Source of the DNA: Gammaproteobacteria bacterium
GTDB lineage: Bacteria > Pseudomonadota > Gammaproteobacteria > Ga0077536
Assembly (NCBI GenBank): GCA_016191285.1
Contig: JACPPA010000007.1
Span: forward strand, 43,953 to 107,952
Length of the DNA stretch: 64,000 nt
Direction of reading: 5' to 3'
The notes below the pieces were generated by a model that saw only the letters and a program-made list of their open reading frames with translations, did no database searches and was not told where the DNA came from. This document shows, piece after piece, positions 44,728-53,412 of the stretch. Within the stretch, counting starts at the first letter, position 1; each line of letters starts with the position of its first letter. The translations under genes and the position numbers were made by a program.

Positions 44728-45228
44728 TCACAGGATGATGCTGACTTTGTTTTGATCGCGAATGTCATCGGCATCGATGAAGGTGGTTTTCTTGGTAATC
44801 AGCAATTGATCGTCAACCTTGCACATTTCGTAGAGATGATGACCGAAGTAGGTTTGTGTCTCCCCCATTTTGCTGCGGTAGGTCAGGTAGTTCGAGGTCG
44901 CGCGGAAGGCTTGATCAGTACCTCCGAGGAGGCGGACATTACTCACCAACCGGCGGCACCGCGAATGCGGAAACTCCGCATGCGCGGTCGGCTTGTTGAG
45001 TCGCTTGATGCGTTCAGTCAGGCGATGGTGATCATCGGCGATATAAAAGAGCGTGGTGGTGGGATCCGCATCATCCGGCGCACCGGCGGCGGGCACCAGA
45101 TAGCGCGCGTCCCGATCGAACAAGCCCAACCATTCGTCGAGCCGCCATGCATCGAGCAAGGCTGCTTCTAAAAACAAGAAATCTTCGAGTTCGGCGCGCG
45201 TGACGGTGAGCGTGGCGGTGGCGTTCAT
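44728..45228 (-). CDS. Ring-hydroxylating dioxygenase, beta subunit
   Basis: 166 residues with the cone-shaped NTF2-like fold of these subunits: LEDFLFLEAALLDAWRLDEWLGLFDRDARYLVPA at the start and RRLVSNVRLL, FRATSNYLTYRSK and LLITKKTTFIDADD later. It has no cofactor and builds the alpha3beta3 hexamer. Its ATG overlaps the alpha-subunit stop (TGATG). Confidence 0.9.
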   Translation of the reverse strand: MNATATLTVTRAELEDFLFLEAALLDAWRLDEWLGLFDRDARYLVPAAGAPDDADPTTTLFYIADDHHRLTERIKRLNKPTAHAEFPHSRCRRLVSNVRLLGGTDQAFRATSNYLTYRSKMGETQTYFGHHLYEMCKVDDQLLITKKTTFIDADDIRDQNKVSIIL

Positions 45229-46520
45229 CAACCTTCCTCCGCGATGCGCCGCTGCCATTCGCGCCAGAACACGCGCATCTGCACTTCATCGTCGATCTTG
45301 GGTTCGGGACTCAGCATGCCTTTGGAAAGATCGTTCCATCCCGCTTCGCTTAAGTTGGCATAGCCACGCTGACACAGCGCCAAGGCTTCGCAATCATCGG
45401 GAGTCGCGAATCCACCCGGGCCCAGGAATTCGAGATAGTTGAACAACCGCCGTTCGCGCATCGTGGCCGATTCGTCCTTCGGCGCCAACGTCCACGCATT
45501 CACGAGATTGCGCGCGGGCCCGGCCGGGAAGAAGGTGCGCACCGTGATCGCCATGATGTCGTTCAACACCAGATTGGGGAAAATCACCATGTTTCGATTC
45601 AAGCACGCGATACGTTCGGCGCGCGCCGGATCGAAGCGAGTTTCAAGCCGTGCTTTAACGGCATTCACTTCCGCTTCCCCTTCAACGCCCCACGCGGGCA
45701 CCGCAAGCGCTATCGGGCGGCCCCACGGTGCGCCATATTCGATAACCGCATGACCATTACCGAGATCATGCGCCTGACCGACGCTTAGATTGCGTTTGAC
45801 CAATCCGCCGGCACGGCTTTGCAGATAATCTAAATACGTGGCGTGTGTCGAGACCGCGTGATAACCATCGAAGCTGTTTTCACACAGCAGCTTCCAGTTG
45901 GCCTCGATGCTGTATTCCTGAGTGCCGCCGACGATTTCCATCCCGACTTCGGACTGGTCCATGATGAGATCGATGAATTCAGCCGCCTGCGCTAGATACG
46001 CCACCAGCGGCTCCGAGCGACGCTGGAAATTAACGAAGTAGAGTCCGCGATAATGATCGACCTGCGGCACGGGGACGAGATCGTGATGCCCCGCTTCGCG
46101 GGCTTCGGTGGTATAGCACTCATCGCCCGGCCGGTTGACGAGTTTACCTTCGAGATTGAATGCCCATGAGTGATAGAAGCAACGAAACATCCCGGCGTTG
46201 CCCTGCTTCTCGCGGCACACCATTGCGCCCCGGTGCGGACAGGTGTTGAAAAACGCACGAATCACGCCGTCCTTCGCGCGCACGAACAGTAACGTGCGTC
46301 CGCCGACGTCGCGCGTCAGGAAATCGCCCGGTTGTGCGATCTCGGACTCATGGCCGAGATACAGCCAGCAGCGATCGAAAATCAACGCCTGTTCGCGGAC
46401 CAAGATGTCGGGCTCGACAAAGGTCCGGCGCGCGACACGAAAAATGCCACGCGCGGGATCTTCATGCACTAAGCCCTGCACGCGGCGGTGAGCGCTGGGA
46501 TCGGCCTTAATACTTGCCAT
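45228..46520 (-). CDS. Rieske ring-hydroxylating dioxygenase, alpha subunit
   Basis: 430 residues. Rieske cluster ligands C94-x-H96 (CPHRGA) and C114-x2-H117 (CFYHSW). Catalytic iron site ENSFDGYHAVSTH with His221, His226 and bridging Asp218; the third ligand lies in PDDCEAL. It adds O2 to an aromatic ring as a cis-dihydrodiol, with electrons from a reductase (candidate at 52220). Overall layout and gene order resemble p-cumate 2,3-dioxygenase. First gene of the minus-strand operon 46520-43053. Confidence 0.9.
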   Translation of the reverse strand: MASIKADPSAHRRVQGLVHEDPARGIFRVARRTFVEPDILVREQALIFDRCWLYLGHESEIAQPGDFLTRDVGGRTLLFVRAKDGVIRAFFNTCPHRGAMVCREKQGNAGMFRCFYHSWAFNLEGKLVNRPGDECYTTEAREAGHHDLVPVPQVDHYRGLYFVNFQRRSEPLVAYLAQAAEFIDLIMDQSEVGMEIVGGTQEYSIEANWKLLCENSFDGYHAVSTHATYLDYLQSRAGGLVKRNLSVGQAHDLGNGHAVIEYGAPWGRPIALAVPAWGVEGEAEVNAVKARLETRFDPARAERIACLNRNMVIFPNLVLNDIMAITVRTFFPAGPARNLVNAWTLAPKDESATMRERRLFNYLEFLGPGGFATPDDCEALALCQRGYANLSEAGWNDLSKGMLSPEPKIDDEVQMRVFWREWQRRIAEEG

Positions 46521-46549
46521 GGGGTCTCTCTAAATCGCCTGCGGCTCGT

Positions 46550-46584
46550 GACCGGGTTAGGTTGACGCTAGGGGATACCCGGTC
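46550..46584. promoter_or_regulatory. Inverted repeat GACCGGGT-N19-ACCCGGTC
   Basis: A perfect 8-base inverted repeat in the 156 bases between the divergent dioxygenase and hydrolase genes. Candidate operator controlling both directions. Confidence 0.45.
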
Positions 46585-46602
46585 GTGTAAAGGCTGCGCG
46601 CC

Positions 46603-46632
46603 TTGACAGTTTTTGAATCCGACCAATAGCAT
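46603..46632 (+). promoter_or_regulatory. Candidate sigma-70 promoter of the hydrolase gene
   Basis: TTGACA (46603-46608), 18 bases, TAGCAT (46627-46632), then 44 bases to the ATG at 46677. The -35 is perfect and the -10 matches 4 of 6. The GACCGGGT inverted repeat lies just upstream. Confidence 0.5.
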
Positions 46633-46676
46633 CCGGCCTGATTGTATCGTTTCGTTCGCAAAAAAGGCCCGTACTC

Positions 46677-47504
46677 ATGACCGCCGCAAATCCAGAACTC
46701 GGCTGTACCGCCGTGGTGGGCGCGATCCGCACCAATTATCTGACCGCCGGCAGCGGCACGCCGGTGGTCCTCCTGCATGGCTCCGGCCCGGGTGTCACCG
46801 GTTACGCCAACTGGCGCCTATTACTACCCCGGTTGGCCGCGCGGTTTCGGGTTATCGCGCCAGACATTGTCGGCTTTGGCTATACCGATCGCCCTGGCGA
46901 TTTCGACTATACGTTGGATAACTGGGTTTCCTTCGTGACTCAATTGCTCGACGCACTGTCGATTGAGCGCGCGCATTTCGGTGGCAATTCCTTCGGGGGC
47001 GCGCTGTCGCTGGCGTTGGCCGCGCGCCACCCGGAGCGCGTCGAGCGGCTGGTGCTGATGGGCGCCGCCGGTCTCGAATTCGAACTCACGCCAGGTTTGG
47101 ATGCGGTATGGGGCTATCAACCCTCCGCGGATGCGATGCGCAATCTGATGGCGTTATTCGCCTACGATCAAACCCTCGTCAAACCGGAAATCGTTGAGTC
47201 GCGGTATCAGGCGAGCATCCGGCCTGGCTATCAAGAATCCTACGCCAAGCTCTTTCCGGCGCCACGGCAGCGTCATATCGAGCGCCTCGCCACGCCCGAA
47301 GCGATGATCAAAAACATCGCGCATCGGACGTTGCTCATTCACGGGCGCGAGGATCTGATCCTGCCGCTCGACTGTTCGATTCGTTTGCACCATCTGATTC
47401 CCCATTCCGAATTGCATGTGTTCGGCGAATGCGGGCATTGGACGCAAGTGGAAAAGCACGAGCAATTTGGCGAACTGGTGGAGAACTTCCTGCTCCGACC
47501 CTGA
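46677..47504 (+). CDS. Meta-cleavage-product hydrolase (alpha/beta hydrolase)
   Basis: 275 residues. LLHGSGPGVTGYANW (the HGxGPG oxyanion region specific to ring-fission-product hydrolases), nucleophile Ser105 in GNSFGG, Asp226 in GREDLILP and His254 in ECGHWTQVE. Enzymes with this set (XylF, TodF, CumD, CmtE) cut the C-C bond of the 2-hydroxy-6-oxo-dienoate after extradiol cleavage. Divergent from the Rieske operon, which makes the assignment firm. Confidence 0.9.
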   Translation: MTAANPELGCTAVVGAIRTNYLTAGSGTPVVLLHGSGPGVTGYANWRLLLPRLAARFRVIAPDIVGFGYTDRPGDFDYTLDNWVSFVTQLLDALSIERAHFGGNSFGGALSLALAARHPERVERLVLMGAAGLEFELTPGLDAVWGYQPSADAMRNLMALFAYDQTLVKPEIVESRYQASIRPGYQESYAKLFPAPRQRHIERLATPEAMIKNIAHRTLLIHGREDLILPLDCSIRLHHLIPHSELHVFGECGHWTQVEKHEQFGELVENFLLRP

Positions 47505-47541
47505 GCGGGCCCGATAATTTAATGACCCCAAGGAGAGCGAA

Positions 47542-48555
47542 ATGATCACGCGCCAAGACATGGATTATCACCTTGAGAAGATGCACAGCGCGACCGACGA
47601 GGCGACTCGCTACCTGTGGGCCGAAACGTTATACATTCCCTTCGCGGTTCCCGAACAGCGCCTGTTTGGCAGCATTTACACGCTGGCGCGGCCGGGTCTC
47701 GGCGTGACGTTGTCGGAAATCAAAGTCTTCCGGGGCCTGGGGCGTACGCGTTTCGATGCAGCGTATTCCGATAATCGTCAGCAGTTGCCAGCGCCCAAGG
47801 AGTTCTCGCGCTTCGCTTTAGTGAGCGGCGTGACCGCCGATCTCACCCGCGGACCCGAACACTATGCGATTAGTTACCAAGGTCATGACAACACCTCGGT
47901 CGACCTACAGCTAGAAGCGCTGATGCCGGCCTACGACATTCACGATCCGGCCATGGATCCGGTCGCGCGCAAAACAGCCGCGGAGCAGGCCGCGCATTCC
48001 GGCTTCGGCGCGAGTTATGGCGGGCATTACGATCAAACCTGCCGCGTGCGCGGACAACTCATCCTGCGCGGCGAGAAATTCGCGATCGATTATGTCGATT
48101 GCATGGATCGCAGCTGGGGCCCTCGCCCCGAAGTGGGATGTCCGGACATGTGCTGGATGCACGCCATTTTTGGCGCCGATTACAGCATGCACGCGATCTG
48201 GAAATTCGACATCAATGCGGCGGCGGACGCGCAATACACCTTCGCCCACGGCTATGTGCTGGAGAATGGCCTGGTCCACGGCCTGACCGCGGCGACCATG
48301 ATCGTCGATCGCGTAGGGATCTGGGGTTCGTCGTATCGACTTAACGTCACCGACATTCGCGGCCAGCAACATTCTTTTCACGGCGCGCCCATGGCCTCCG
48401 GGTTGTGGGAGTGTTTTCCGTGTGTCGGCGTACCTGATTTACTCAATCGCTGGGTCACTGGCGACGGTCGCGTCGGTTATGGCGAAATTCAGGACGCGGT
48501 GTTCTACGACCACTACACCACGACGCAGGCGCAGCGCCAGGTGATAAGCGGCTAG
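47542..48555 (+). CDS. DUF7064-like protein (copy 2 of 3)
   Basis: 337 residues, beta-rich, cytoplasmic. Signature GQLILRGEKFAIDYVDCMDRSWGPRPE near residue 170-200, followed by HAIFGADYSMHAIWKF. AAGGAGAG stands before the ATG. It starts 37 bases after the hydrolase gene and ends 1 base before the kinase-fold gene. Similar in order to the 18789-14675 operon. Function unknown. Confidence 0.72.
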   Translation: MITRQDMDYHLEKMHSATDEATRYLWAETLYIPFAVPEQRLFGSIYTLARPGLGVTLSEIKVFRGLGRTRFDAAYSDNRQQLPAPKEFSRFALVSGVTADLTRGPEHYAISYQGHDNTSVDLQLEALMPAYDIHDPAMDPVARKTAAEQAAHSGFGASYGGHYDQTCRVRGQLILRGEKFAIDYVDCMDRSWGPRPEVGCPDMCWMHAIFGADYSMHAIWKFDINAAADAQYTFAHGYVLENGLVHGLTAATMIVDRVGIWGSSYRLNVTDIRGQQHSFHGAPMASGLWECFPCVGVPDLLNRWVTGDGRVGYGEIQDAVFYDHYTTTQAQRQVISG

Positions 48556-48556
48556 C

Positions 48557-49687
48557 ATGGCGGCAGAACTCGAACCCAGTATCGCAGCGACGTTGGCGGG
48601 TGGCGCGGCGGTGCGTGCTCTCGGGCCGTATGCGCTGCGCTCGGTGGCCGACGTTAAGACTGCGCTCGAGACTTTTTTAAGCGCCGAAGCAGGCCGCGCC
48701 ATGACCGTGTCAAATCTCAAGCGTATGGGCGGCGGCGCCTCCAAGGAGCAGTTCGTCTTCGAGATCCCGAACGTCACCGGCACCACGCGCTGCGTATTGC
48801 GCATGGATCCGCTCGAAGCCGCGGTATTGACCAATCGCGAGCGCGAGTTCGCCGTGCTGCGCGCGATGCAGAACGTCATTCCCGTGCCCGACGCGCTGTG
48901 GCTGGATAGTGACGGCAGCGTGTTAGGCCGCCCGGCGCTCATTACGAGTTTCGTATCGGGTGTCACCAAGCCCTCGAACATCACGACCAATGTATCGGGC
49001 TTCGGTACCGTGCTTGGACTTGAGCTTCGGCGTGCGCTCGCCGTTCCGTTCATGCGTCATTTGAGCGCAATTCATCAATTTGACTGGCGTCGCTTGCCGC
49101 GCGATTTGTTTCAGGCGCCCGACGCGGATCCGGAGCAAGCGGCGCGCTGGCAGGTCAATTGGTGGACTGAAGTGTGGCGTGACGATGCGCTGTGCGGCAT
49201 TCCGTTAATGGGACTGGCCGAGCGCTGGCTGCGCGAGCATCTGCCCGCGACGCGAGAGCTGGTGCTCGTGCATTCCGACTATCGCACCGGTAATTTCCTG
49301 TTCGACGAAGCGCGGCAAGAAATTACCGCCGTGCTCGATTGGGAACTCGCGCATATCGGCGACTATCACCAAGACCTGGCCTGGATCGCGATCAAGGCCT
49401 GGAGCCATGTTGAGAACGATGTCTTACTGGCGTCTGGCCTCATGCCGGTCGACGAATTGGTCAACCGCTATCAAGCGGAAACCGGTCGTAAAGTCGACCG
49501 TCAGACGTTTTTTTTCTATCAGGTGCTGAGTGTGTATCAATGCGTGGTGATTTGCCTCGGAACGTCGCTCCGCGCGGCCCACGAGGCACACAATCATCAG
49601 GACGCGCTGCTCAGTTGGCTGGCCGCCGCGGGCTACGTTTTTCTATCCGATCTCGCCGATCTGCTGGACGCGGGAGCCCTGCGATGA
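48557..49687 (+). CDS. APH/kinase-fold protein with intact catalytic loop
   Basis: 376 residues. LVHSDYRTGNFLF holds the full Brenner motif (His239, Asp241, Asn246) and AVLDWELAHIGD holds the metal-binding Asp261. The N-terminal GGGASKEQFVFEI replaces the glycine loop. This copy should be able to transfer phosphate, unlike the one at 14675. The substrate is unknown; a hydroxylated acyl-CoA is one possibility, since relatives are fused to or sit beside acyl-CoA dehydrogenases. Overlaps the next gene by 4 bases (ATGA). Confidence 0.8.
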   Translation: MAAELEPSIAATLAGGAAVRALGPYALRSVADVKTALETFLSAEAGRAMTVSNLKRMGGGASKEQFVFEIPNVTGTTRCVLRMDPLEAAVLTNREREFAVLRAMQNVIPVPDALWLDSDGSVLGRPALITSFVSGVTKPSNITTNVSGFGTVLGLELRRALAVPFMRHLSAIHQFDWRRLPRDLFQAPDADPEQAARWQVNWWTEVWRDDALCGIPLMGLAERWLREHLPATRELVLVHSDYRTGNFLFDEARQEITAVLDWELAHIGDYHQDLAWIAIKAWSHVENDVLLASGLMPVDELVNRYQAETGRKVDRQTFFFYQVLSVYQCVVICLGTSLRAAHEAHNHQDALLSWLAAAGYVFLSDLADLLDAGALR

Positions 49688-50196
49688 ACCCCTCGATCGA
49701 TCTCCGTTTGCGCAGCATGATGCGCGCCATCACCGAAGTGATCATGCCGGCCGTCGATCCGCAAAATTCCTTGGCGCAGGAGCAAATTCGGTTGTTGCTT
49801 GGGCACCTTCACGCGCTGTCGCTCCAAGTCACGCATGCTCCCCGCCTCGCAGCGATAGAACTTAACGAGCTGCAACAACTTGCCCGCGAGTTGCTCACGC
49901 ATGCCGTGGGCGGGCCCGCGACGCAACGTGCCGCGGCACGCGTCACCGCGCTGGTGGGCGGATCCGATCACGCGGCCCTCGCGCACGCGGTTGAAGCATT
50001 GCTCATCGCCAGCGGCGAAGACGGCGGCGCTGAATTCAAGAACGATGCGGAAACCCGTGTGTTGGCTTTTTCCCGTGCGGAAGTCCTGCGCGGCCGCGCG
50101 TGGTTCAAAGCGATGGGCTTCGACACGAATCCGGAACGCTTGCCCGATATTCCAACGCTGCTTGCAGCGTATGACCGCACCAAGGAGATTTCATGA
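49684..50196 (+). CDS. Small helical protein, partner of the kinase-fold gene
   Basis: 170 residues, mostly helical (RLRSMMRAITEVIMPAVDPQNSLAQEQIRLLLGHLHALSLQV...). Not a recognised family. It overlaps both neighbours by 4 bases (ATGA each), as does the 139-residue protein at 15718, and like it stands next to a kinase-fold gene. Confidence 0.7.
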   Translation: MNPSIDLRLRSMMRAITEVIMPAVDPQNSLAQEQIRLLLGHLHALSLQVTHAPRLAAIELNELQQLARELLTHAVGGPATQRAAARVTALVGGSDHAALAHAVEALLIASGEDGGAEFKNDAETRVLAFSRAEVLRGRAWFKAMGFDTNPERLPDIPTLLAAYDRTKEIS

Positions 50197-51158
50197 TTAA
50201 ACCCGAAGATGTTGAATTTCACACCCCGTTAAATAACGACTTCCGCTGGTGCGAGACCAATCCGTTTCTGTTCAATATTCCGGAGCACCGCATCAGTGGC
50301 GTGCTCTATGTGGTGACGCGCCCGGTGCTTGGCGTGTGCATGAGTGACATCACGGTGCAAGATCGCTTCTCGCAGGTGTGGGAGGAACAGATCTACATCG
50401 ACAATCAGCAACACCTGCCGTGCCCTAAATCGCTATTGCAATACGAGTTGCCGAATGGATTAGCCGTGCGCGTTATCGAACCGCTGAAGCATTACCACGC
50501 CTGCTACGAGGGTATCGACGACACCCGCGTTGAACTCGAATTTAAGGCGCTGATGGACCCGTTCGACATGAACGATCCGGGGCAGGACCCGAGTGCCGCG
50601 AACCGCCTCGGGCACGGCTGGTCGCATGCCTTCGGTGGCCACTTCGAGATCACGGGCCGCGTCACGGGCGCGGCCATCCTGCGCGGCAAACCGTACAAAA
50701 TCGATTGCATCGATACCCTGGATCGCAGCTGGGGCCCGCGCCAGGAGCGCGATAATGCCAATGTGATCTGGCTGCACGGCAGTTTCGGCGAACGCTTGAC
50801 GGTGCATGCGCTGGTGGCGTTCGATCCGGTCAAATCCGCCGCCTTCGGTCCGCTGATCTCCGGCTATGTGCTCGAGGACGGGCGGGTGTATGGGATGACC
50901 GCGATTGAAGGGCGGACCGAGCGTCATGGTCTGTATCCGATGAGCACGGTGCTGCAGGCTACCGATACGCGTGGCAAAACATTTAAGCTTACCGCCGCGG
51001 CGATGAATTGTTCGCCATGGGCGCCCTATCCTTCAGTGCTGTACGTGCAGGCCTTAATGCGTTGGAATCACGAGGGCGCGATCGGCTACGGGGTGCAGCA
51101 GGATGTCGTAAGTCGTGCGTACGCAACCCGGCATCGCGATGCGATTCGGAATCTTTGA
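50193..51158 (+). CDS. DUF7064-like protein (copy 3 of 3)
   Basis: 321 residues. The signature reads GAAILRGKPYKIDCIDTLDRSWGPRQE, closest to copy 2. It begins WCETNPFLFNIPEHRISGVLYVVTRP, shared with copy 2 (FAVPEQRLFGSIYTLARP). Its ATG overlaps the helical gene's stop. Two copies flanking one kinase/helical pair suggests a local duplication. Function unknown. Confidence 0.72.
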   Translation: MIKPEDVEFHTPLNNDFRWCETNPFLFNIPEHRISGVLYVVTRPVLGVCMSDITVQDRFSQVWEEQIYIDNQQHLPCPKSLLQYELPNGLAVRVIEPLKHYHACYEGIDDTRVELEFKALMDPFDMNDPGQDPSAANRLGHGWSHAFGGHFEITGRVTGAAILRGKPYKIDCIDTLDRSWGPRQERDNANVIWLHGSFGERLTVHALVAFDPVKSAAFGPLISGYVLEDGRVYGMTAIEGRTERHGLYPMSTVLQATDTRGKTFKLTAAAMNCSPWAPYPSVLYVQALMRWNHEGAIGYGVQQDVVSRAYATRHRDAIRNL

Positions 51159-51176
51159 TCAATCCAAGGAGACATC

Positions 51177-52052
51177 ATGGACATTGGTTTTCTCTCAATC
51201 GCAACCGCCCAGGCGGGCGATCTTCCCACCGTCGCGCGACGCGCTGAAGCGATCGGCTTCGATTCCTTGTGGATCCCCGAGCATCCCATCATTCCGCGCG
51301 GGGCACTCACGCCGTATCCGTTTGGTGGCGACCTACCCGAACACTACGGACGCTGGACCGATCCCTTCGTCGCGCTCAGCATCGCGGCGGCCGTAACGAC
51401 CAAAATCAAGCTTGCGACAGGCATTTGCCTGCTGCCCGAGCGCGAACCATTGCTCACCGCTAAAGTGATCGCGAGCTTGGATTATTATTCGCGCGGCCGT
51501 GTAGTGCTCGGCATCGGCGCCGGTTGGCTCAAGGAAGAAACCGAAATCATGGGCGCGCAATTCACGACGCGCTGGCAACGCATGCGCGAGATGACCGAAG
51601 CCATGCGCCGCTTATGGACTGAAGAGTCGCCGAGCTATCAAGGCAAGCAGATCCAGTTTCCGCCGGTCCGCTGCGAACCCAAGCCAATCCAGCGCGGTGG
51701 TCCACCGTTCTTGCTTGGCGGCCACGGCGAGAAAGCCTTGCAACGGATCGCGCGCAGCTACGACGGCTGGTGCCCGATTGTGCAAGATCCCGAAGCGTTC
51801 GCTAAAGAAGCGATAATCTTGCGCGATATGTTTCGCGCCGCCGGTCGCGATCCAGCCACGTTACAATTTAGCCCGTTTGTTGATCCGAAAGACGGGAAAT
51901 TGAGCACCGACATATTGAAGGCCTACCGTGCCGCGGGTGCGACACGGTTAGTATTGTTTTCACAAGCGATGAGTGACGAAATCGCGAATGGCGCGGCGGC
52001 GGCATGGTTGGAGAAGACCGCGAATATTGTGGAACGCGCGAGGCCGCTGTAG
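51177..52052 (+). CDS. Luciferase-like oxidoreductase (TIGR03619-type)
   Basis: 291 residues, full TIM barrel: RRAEAIGFDSLWIPEHPIIP, KIKLATGICLLPEREPL, GRVVLGIGAGWLKEE and FLLGGHGEKAL. It belongs to the luciferase-like group often labelled F420-dependent (TIGR03619). AAGGAG precedes the ATG. Last gene of the 47542-52052 unit, 18 bases after the DUF7064-like gene. Cofactor (flavin or F420) undetermined. Confidence 0.83.
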   Translation: MDIGFLSIATAQAGDLPTVARRAEAIGFDSLWIPEHPIIPRGALTPYPFGGDLPEHYGRWTDPFVALSIAAAVTTKIKLATGICLLPEREPLLTAKVIASLDYYSRGRVVLGIGAGWLKEETEIMGAQFTTRWQRMREMTEAMRRLWTEESPSYQGKQIQFPPVRCEPKPIQRGGPPFLLGGHGEKALQRIARSYDGWCPIVQDPEAFAKEAIILRDMFRAAGRDPATLQFSPFVDPKDGKLSTDILKAYRAAGATRLVLFSQAMSDEIANGAAAAWLEKTANIVERARPL

Positions 52053-52091
52053 CGGGACAGGTAAACGCCCACATCATTACGGCAGGCTGTT

Positions 52092-52194
52092 CTCCCTCTC
52101 CCCTCGCGGGAGAGGGTTGGGGTGAGGGGGCAAGTAAAAGACGGTGATTAAATTCTACCCCTCACCCTAGCCCTCTCCCGCAAGGGGAGAGGGG
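52092..52194. repeat. Head-to-head pair of CCTCTCCC/CCCTCACCC repeats
   Basis: Minus unit 52092-52130 and plus unit 52157-52194 between convergent genes; each has the CTCTCCC...GGGAGAG hairpin. Confidence 0.8.
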
Positions 52195-52219
52195 ATAATG
52201 TGACATGCTCATCTGCCGC

Positions 52220-53290
52220 CTATTCTTGACGATGCAGACCGTGACTCCCATCGAGAAATTTATCGAAGTGCAGGTTGTCGTCGCGTAGACCGAGCTCGCG
52301 CAGCAGCGGCAGCGCGGCATCGATCATCGGCGGCGGTCCGCACAGATACGCTTCAGCGTCGGATCCTGCGTAATCCTTGGCGTGGGCCGCGATGCGGGCC
52401 GTAACCAATCCACGTTCGCCCGCCCAACCGGTGTTAACCGGCTCGTCCGACAGCACCGGCACGAATTTGAACGCCCCATTCCACTGTTGACCGAGCGCCG
52501 CAAATTCCTCGTGGGCGTACAGATCGGCTTGCGCGCGCGCCCCGAACAACACCAGACACGGCCGCCCCACGTTACCCGCCGCGGCGTCTTGCAGCATCGA
52601 CACCAGCGGCGCGAGTCCGCTGCCACCGGCAATCGCGATCAACGGCGCGCGGCTTTCACGCAACCAGAAATTGCCCAAAGGCCCATGGACCTTCAGCGTC
52701 TTCCCGGTGAGCCCTCCGCTGAAAACGAGATCCGTGAACAGGCCACCCGGTACATGGCGAATAAAAAACGTCAGCGTCTCACATCCACCGGAACGCGGTG
52801 GATTCGCGAACGAATACGCGCGGGCGCCCCACACACCCTCCGCGCTCAGATGTGCGTATTGGCCGGCGTCGAAGGCGAGTGGTCGATCGAGCGCAATCGC
52901 CACGCGCTTGATGTCGTGAGTAAGATCAACGGTCTCGATAACGGTGCCGGTGAAATCACCGGGCGGCGTCAAGTGGCGATCGGAAAGTCCTGCAACTTCC
53001 AATATCAGATCGCTACGCGGCGCCGCTTGGCAAGCGAGAATAATCCCGCCCTGGAGCTCTTCGGCGCTCAAGACATAGGCGAAGTTCGCGATCTCACGAA
53101 TTTTGCCGCTGACGAGCTTGCACTTGCACGAACCGCAGGTGCCGACCGTACAGCTATGCGGAAACGCAATACCTTGGCCCAAGGCGGCCTCGAGCACGGA
53201 TTGCCCTGGCTGGACCACGAATTTCAAACCCGCCGGCTCGGTGGTGATGGTCCGCGGACTGCCGCCGAATAAATTTTTCAGAAAGCCCAC
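52220..53290 (-). CDS. XylA-type reductase: 2Fe-2S ferredoxin plus FAD/NAD domains
   Basis: 356 residues from a GTG at 53290 (AGAGGA upstream), close to the 350 of XylA; an ATG at 53386 would add a leader without similarity. The N-terminal ferredoxin has Cys47, Cys52, Cys55 and Cys87 (SCTVGTCGSCKCKL ... ILACQ). FAD-binding ARAYSFANPP and NAD-binding CGPPPM follow. The opening FLKNLFGG and the PGQSVLEAALGQGIAFPH segment recall xylene/p-cymene monooxygenase reductases. It passes electrons from NADH to an oxygenase: the XylM-type hydroxylase at 58139, the Rieske dioxygenase, or both. Confidence 0.87.
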   Translation of the reverse strand: MGFLKNLFGGSPRTITTEPAGLKFVVQPGQSVLEAALGQGIAFPHSCTVGTCGSCKCKLVSGKIREIANFAYVLSAEELQGGIILACQAAPRSDLILEVAGLSDRHLTPPGDFTGTVIETVDLTHDIKRVAIALDRPLAFDAGQYAHLSAEGVWGARAYSFANPPRSGGCETLTFFIRHVPGGLFTDLVFSGGLTGKTLKVHGPLGNFWLRESRAPLIAIAGGSGLAPLVSMLQDAAAGNVGRPCLVLFGARAQADLYAHEEFAALGQQWNGAFKFVPVLSDEPVNTGWAGERGLVTARIAAHAKDYAGSDAEAYLCGPPPMIDAALPLLRELGLRDDNLHFDKFLDGSHGLHRQE

Positions 53291-53342
53291 GCGTTCGTCC
53301 TCTTGGTCGATGTCGACTGGAACAGCTTGAGTATATCGCTTA

Positions 53343-53368
53343 TCGTACGCTGGCTTACTACTTAGTAA
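53343..53368. promoter_or_regulatory. Candidate operators between reductase and enoyl-CoA hydratase genes
   Basis: TTACTA-CT-TAGTAA (53355-53368) is a perfect 14-base palindrome. TCGTACGCTG (53343-53352) just before it recurs in reverse at 56828-56837. Both are in the 122-base divergent control region. MarR at 55810 or AraC at 3857 are candidate readers. Confidence 0.5.
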
Positions 53369-53412
53369 CCGGTCGCCTCCAAACAATTTGAATCGCTAGA
53401 TGCCACCTCAAC

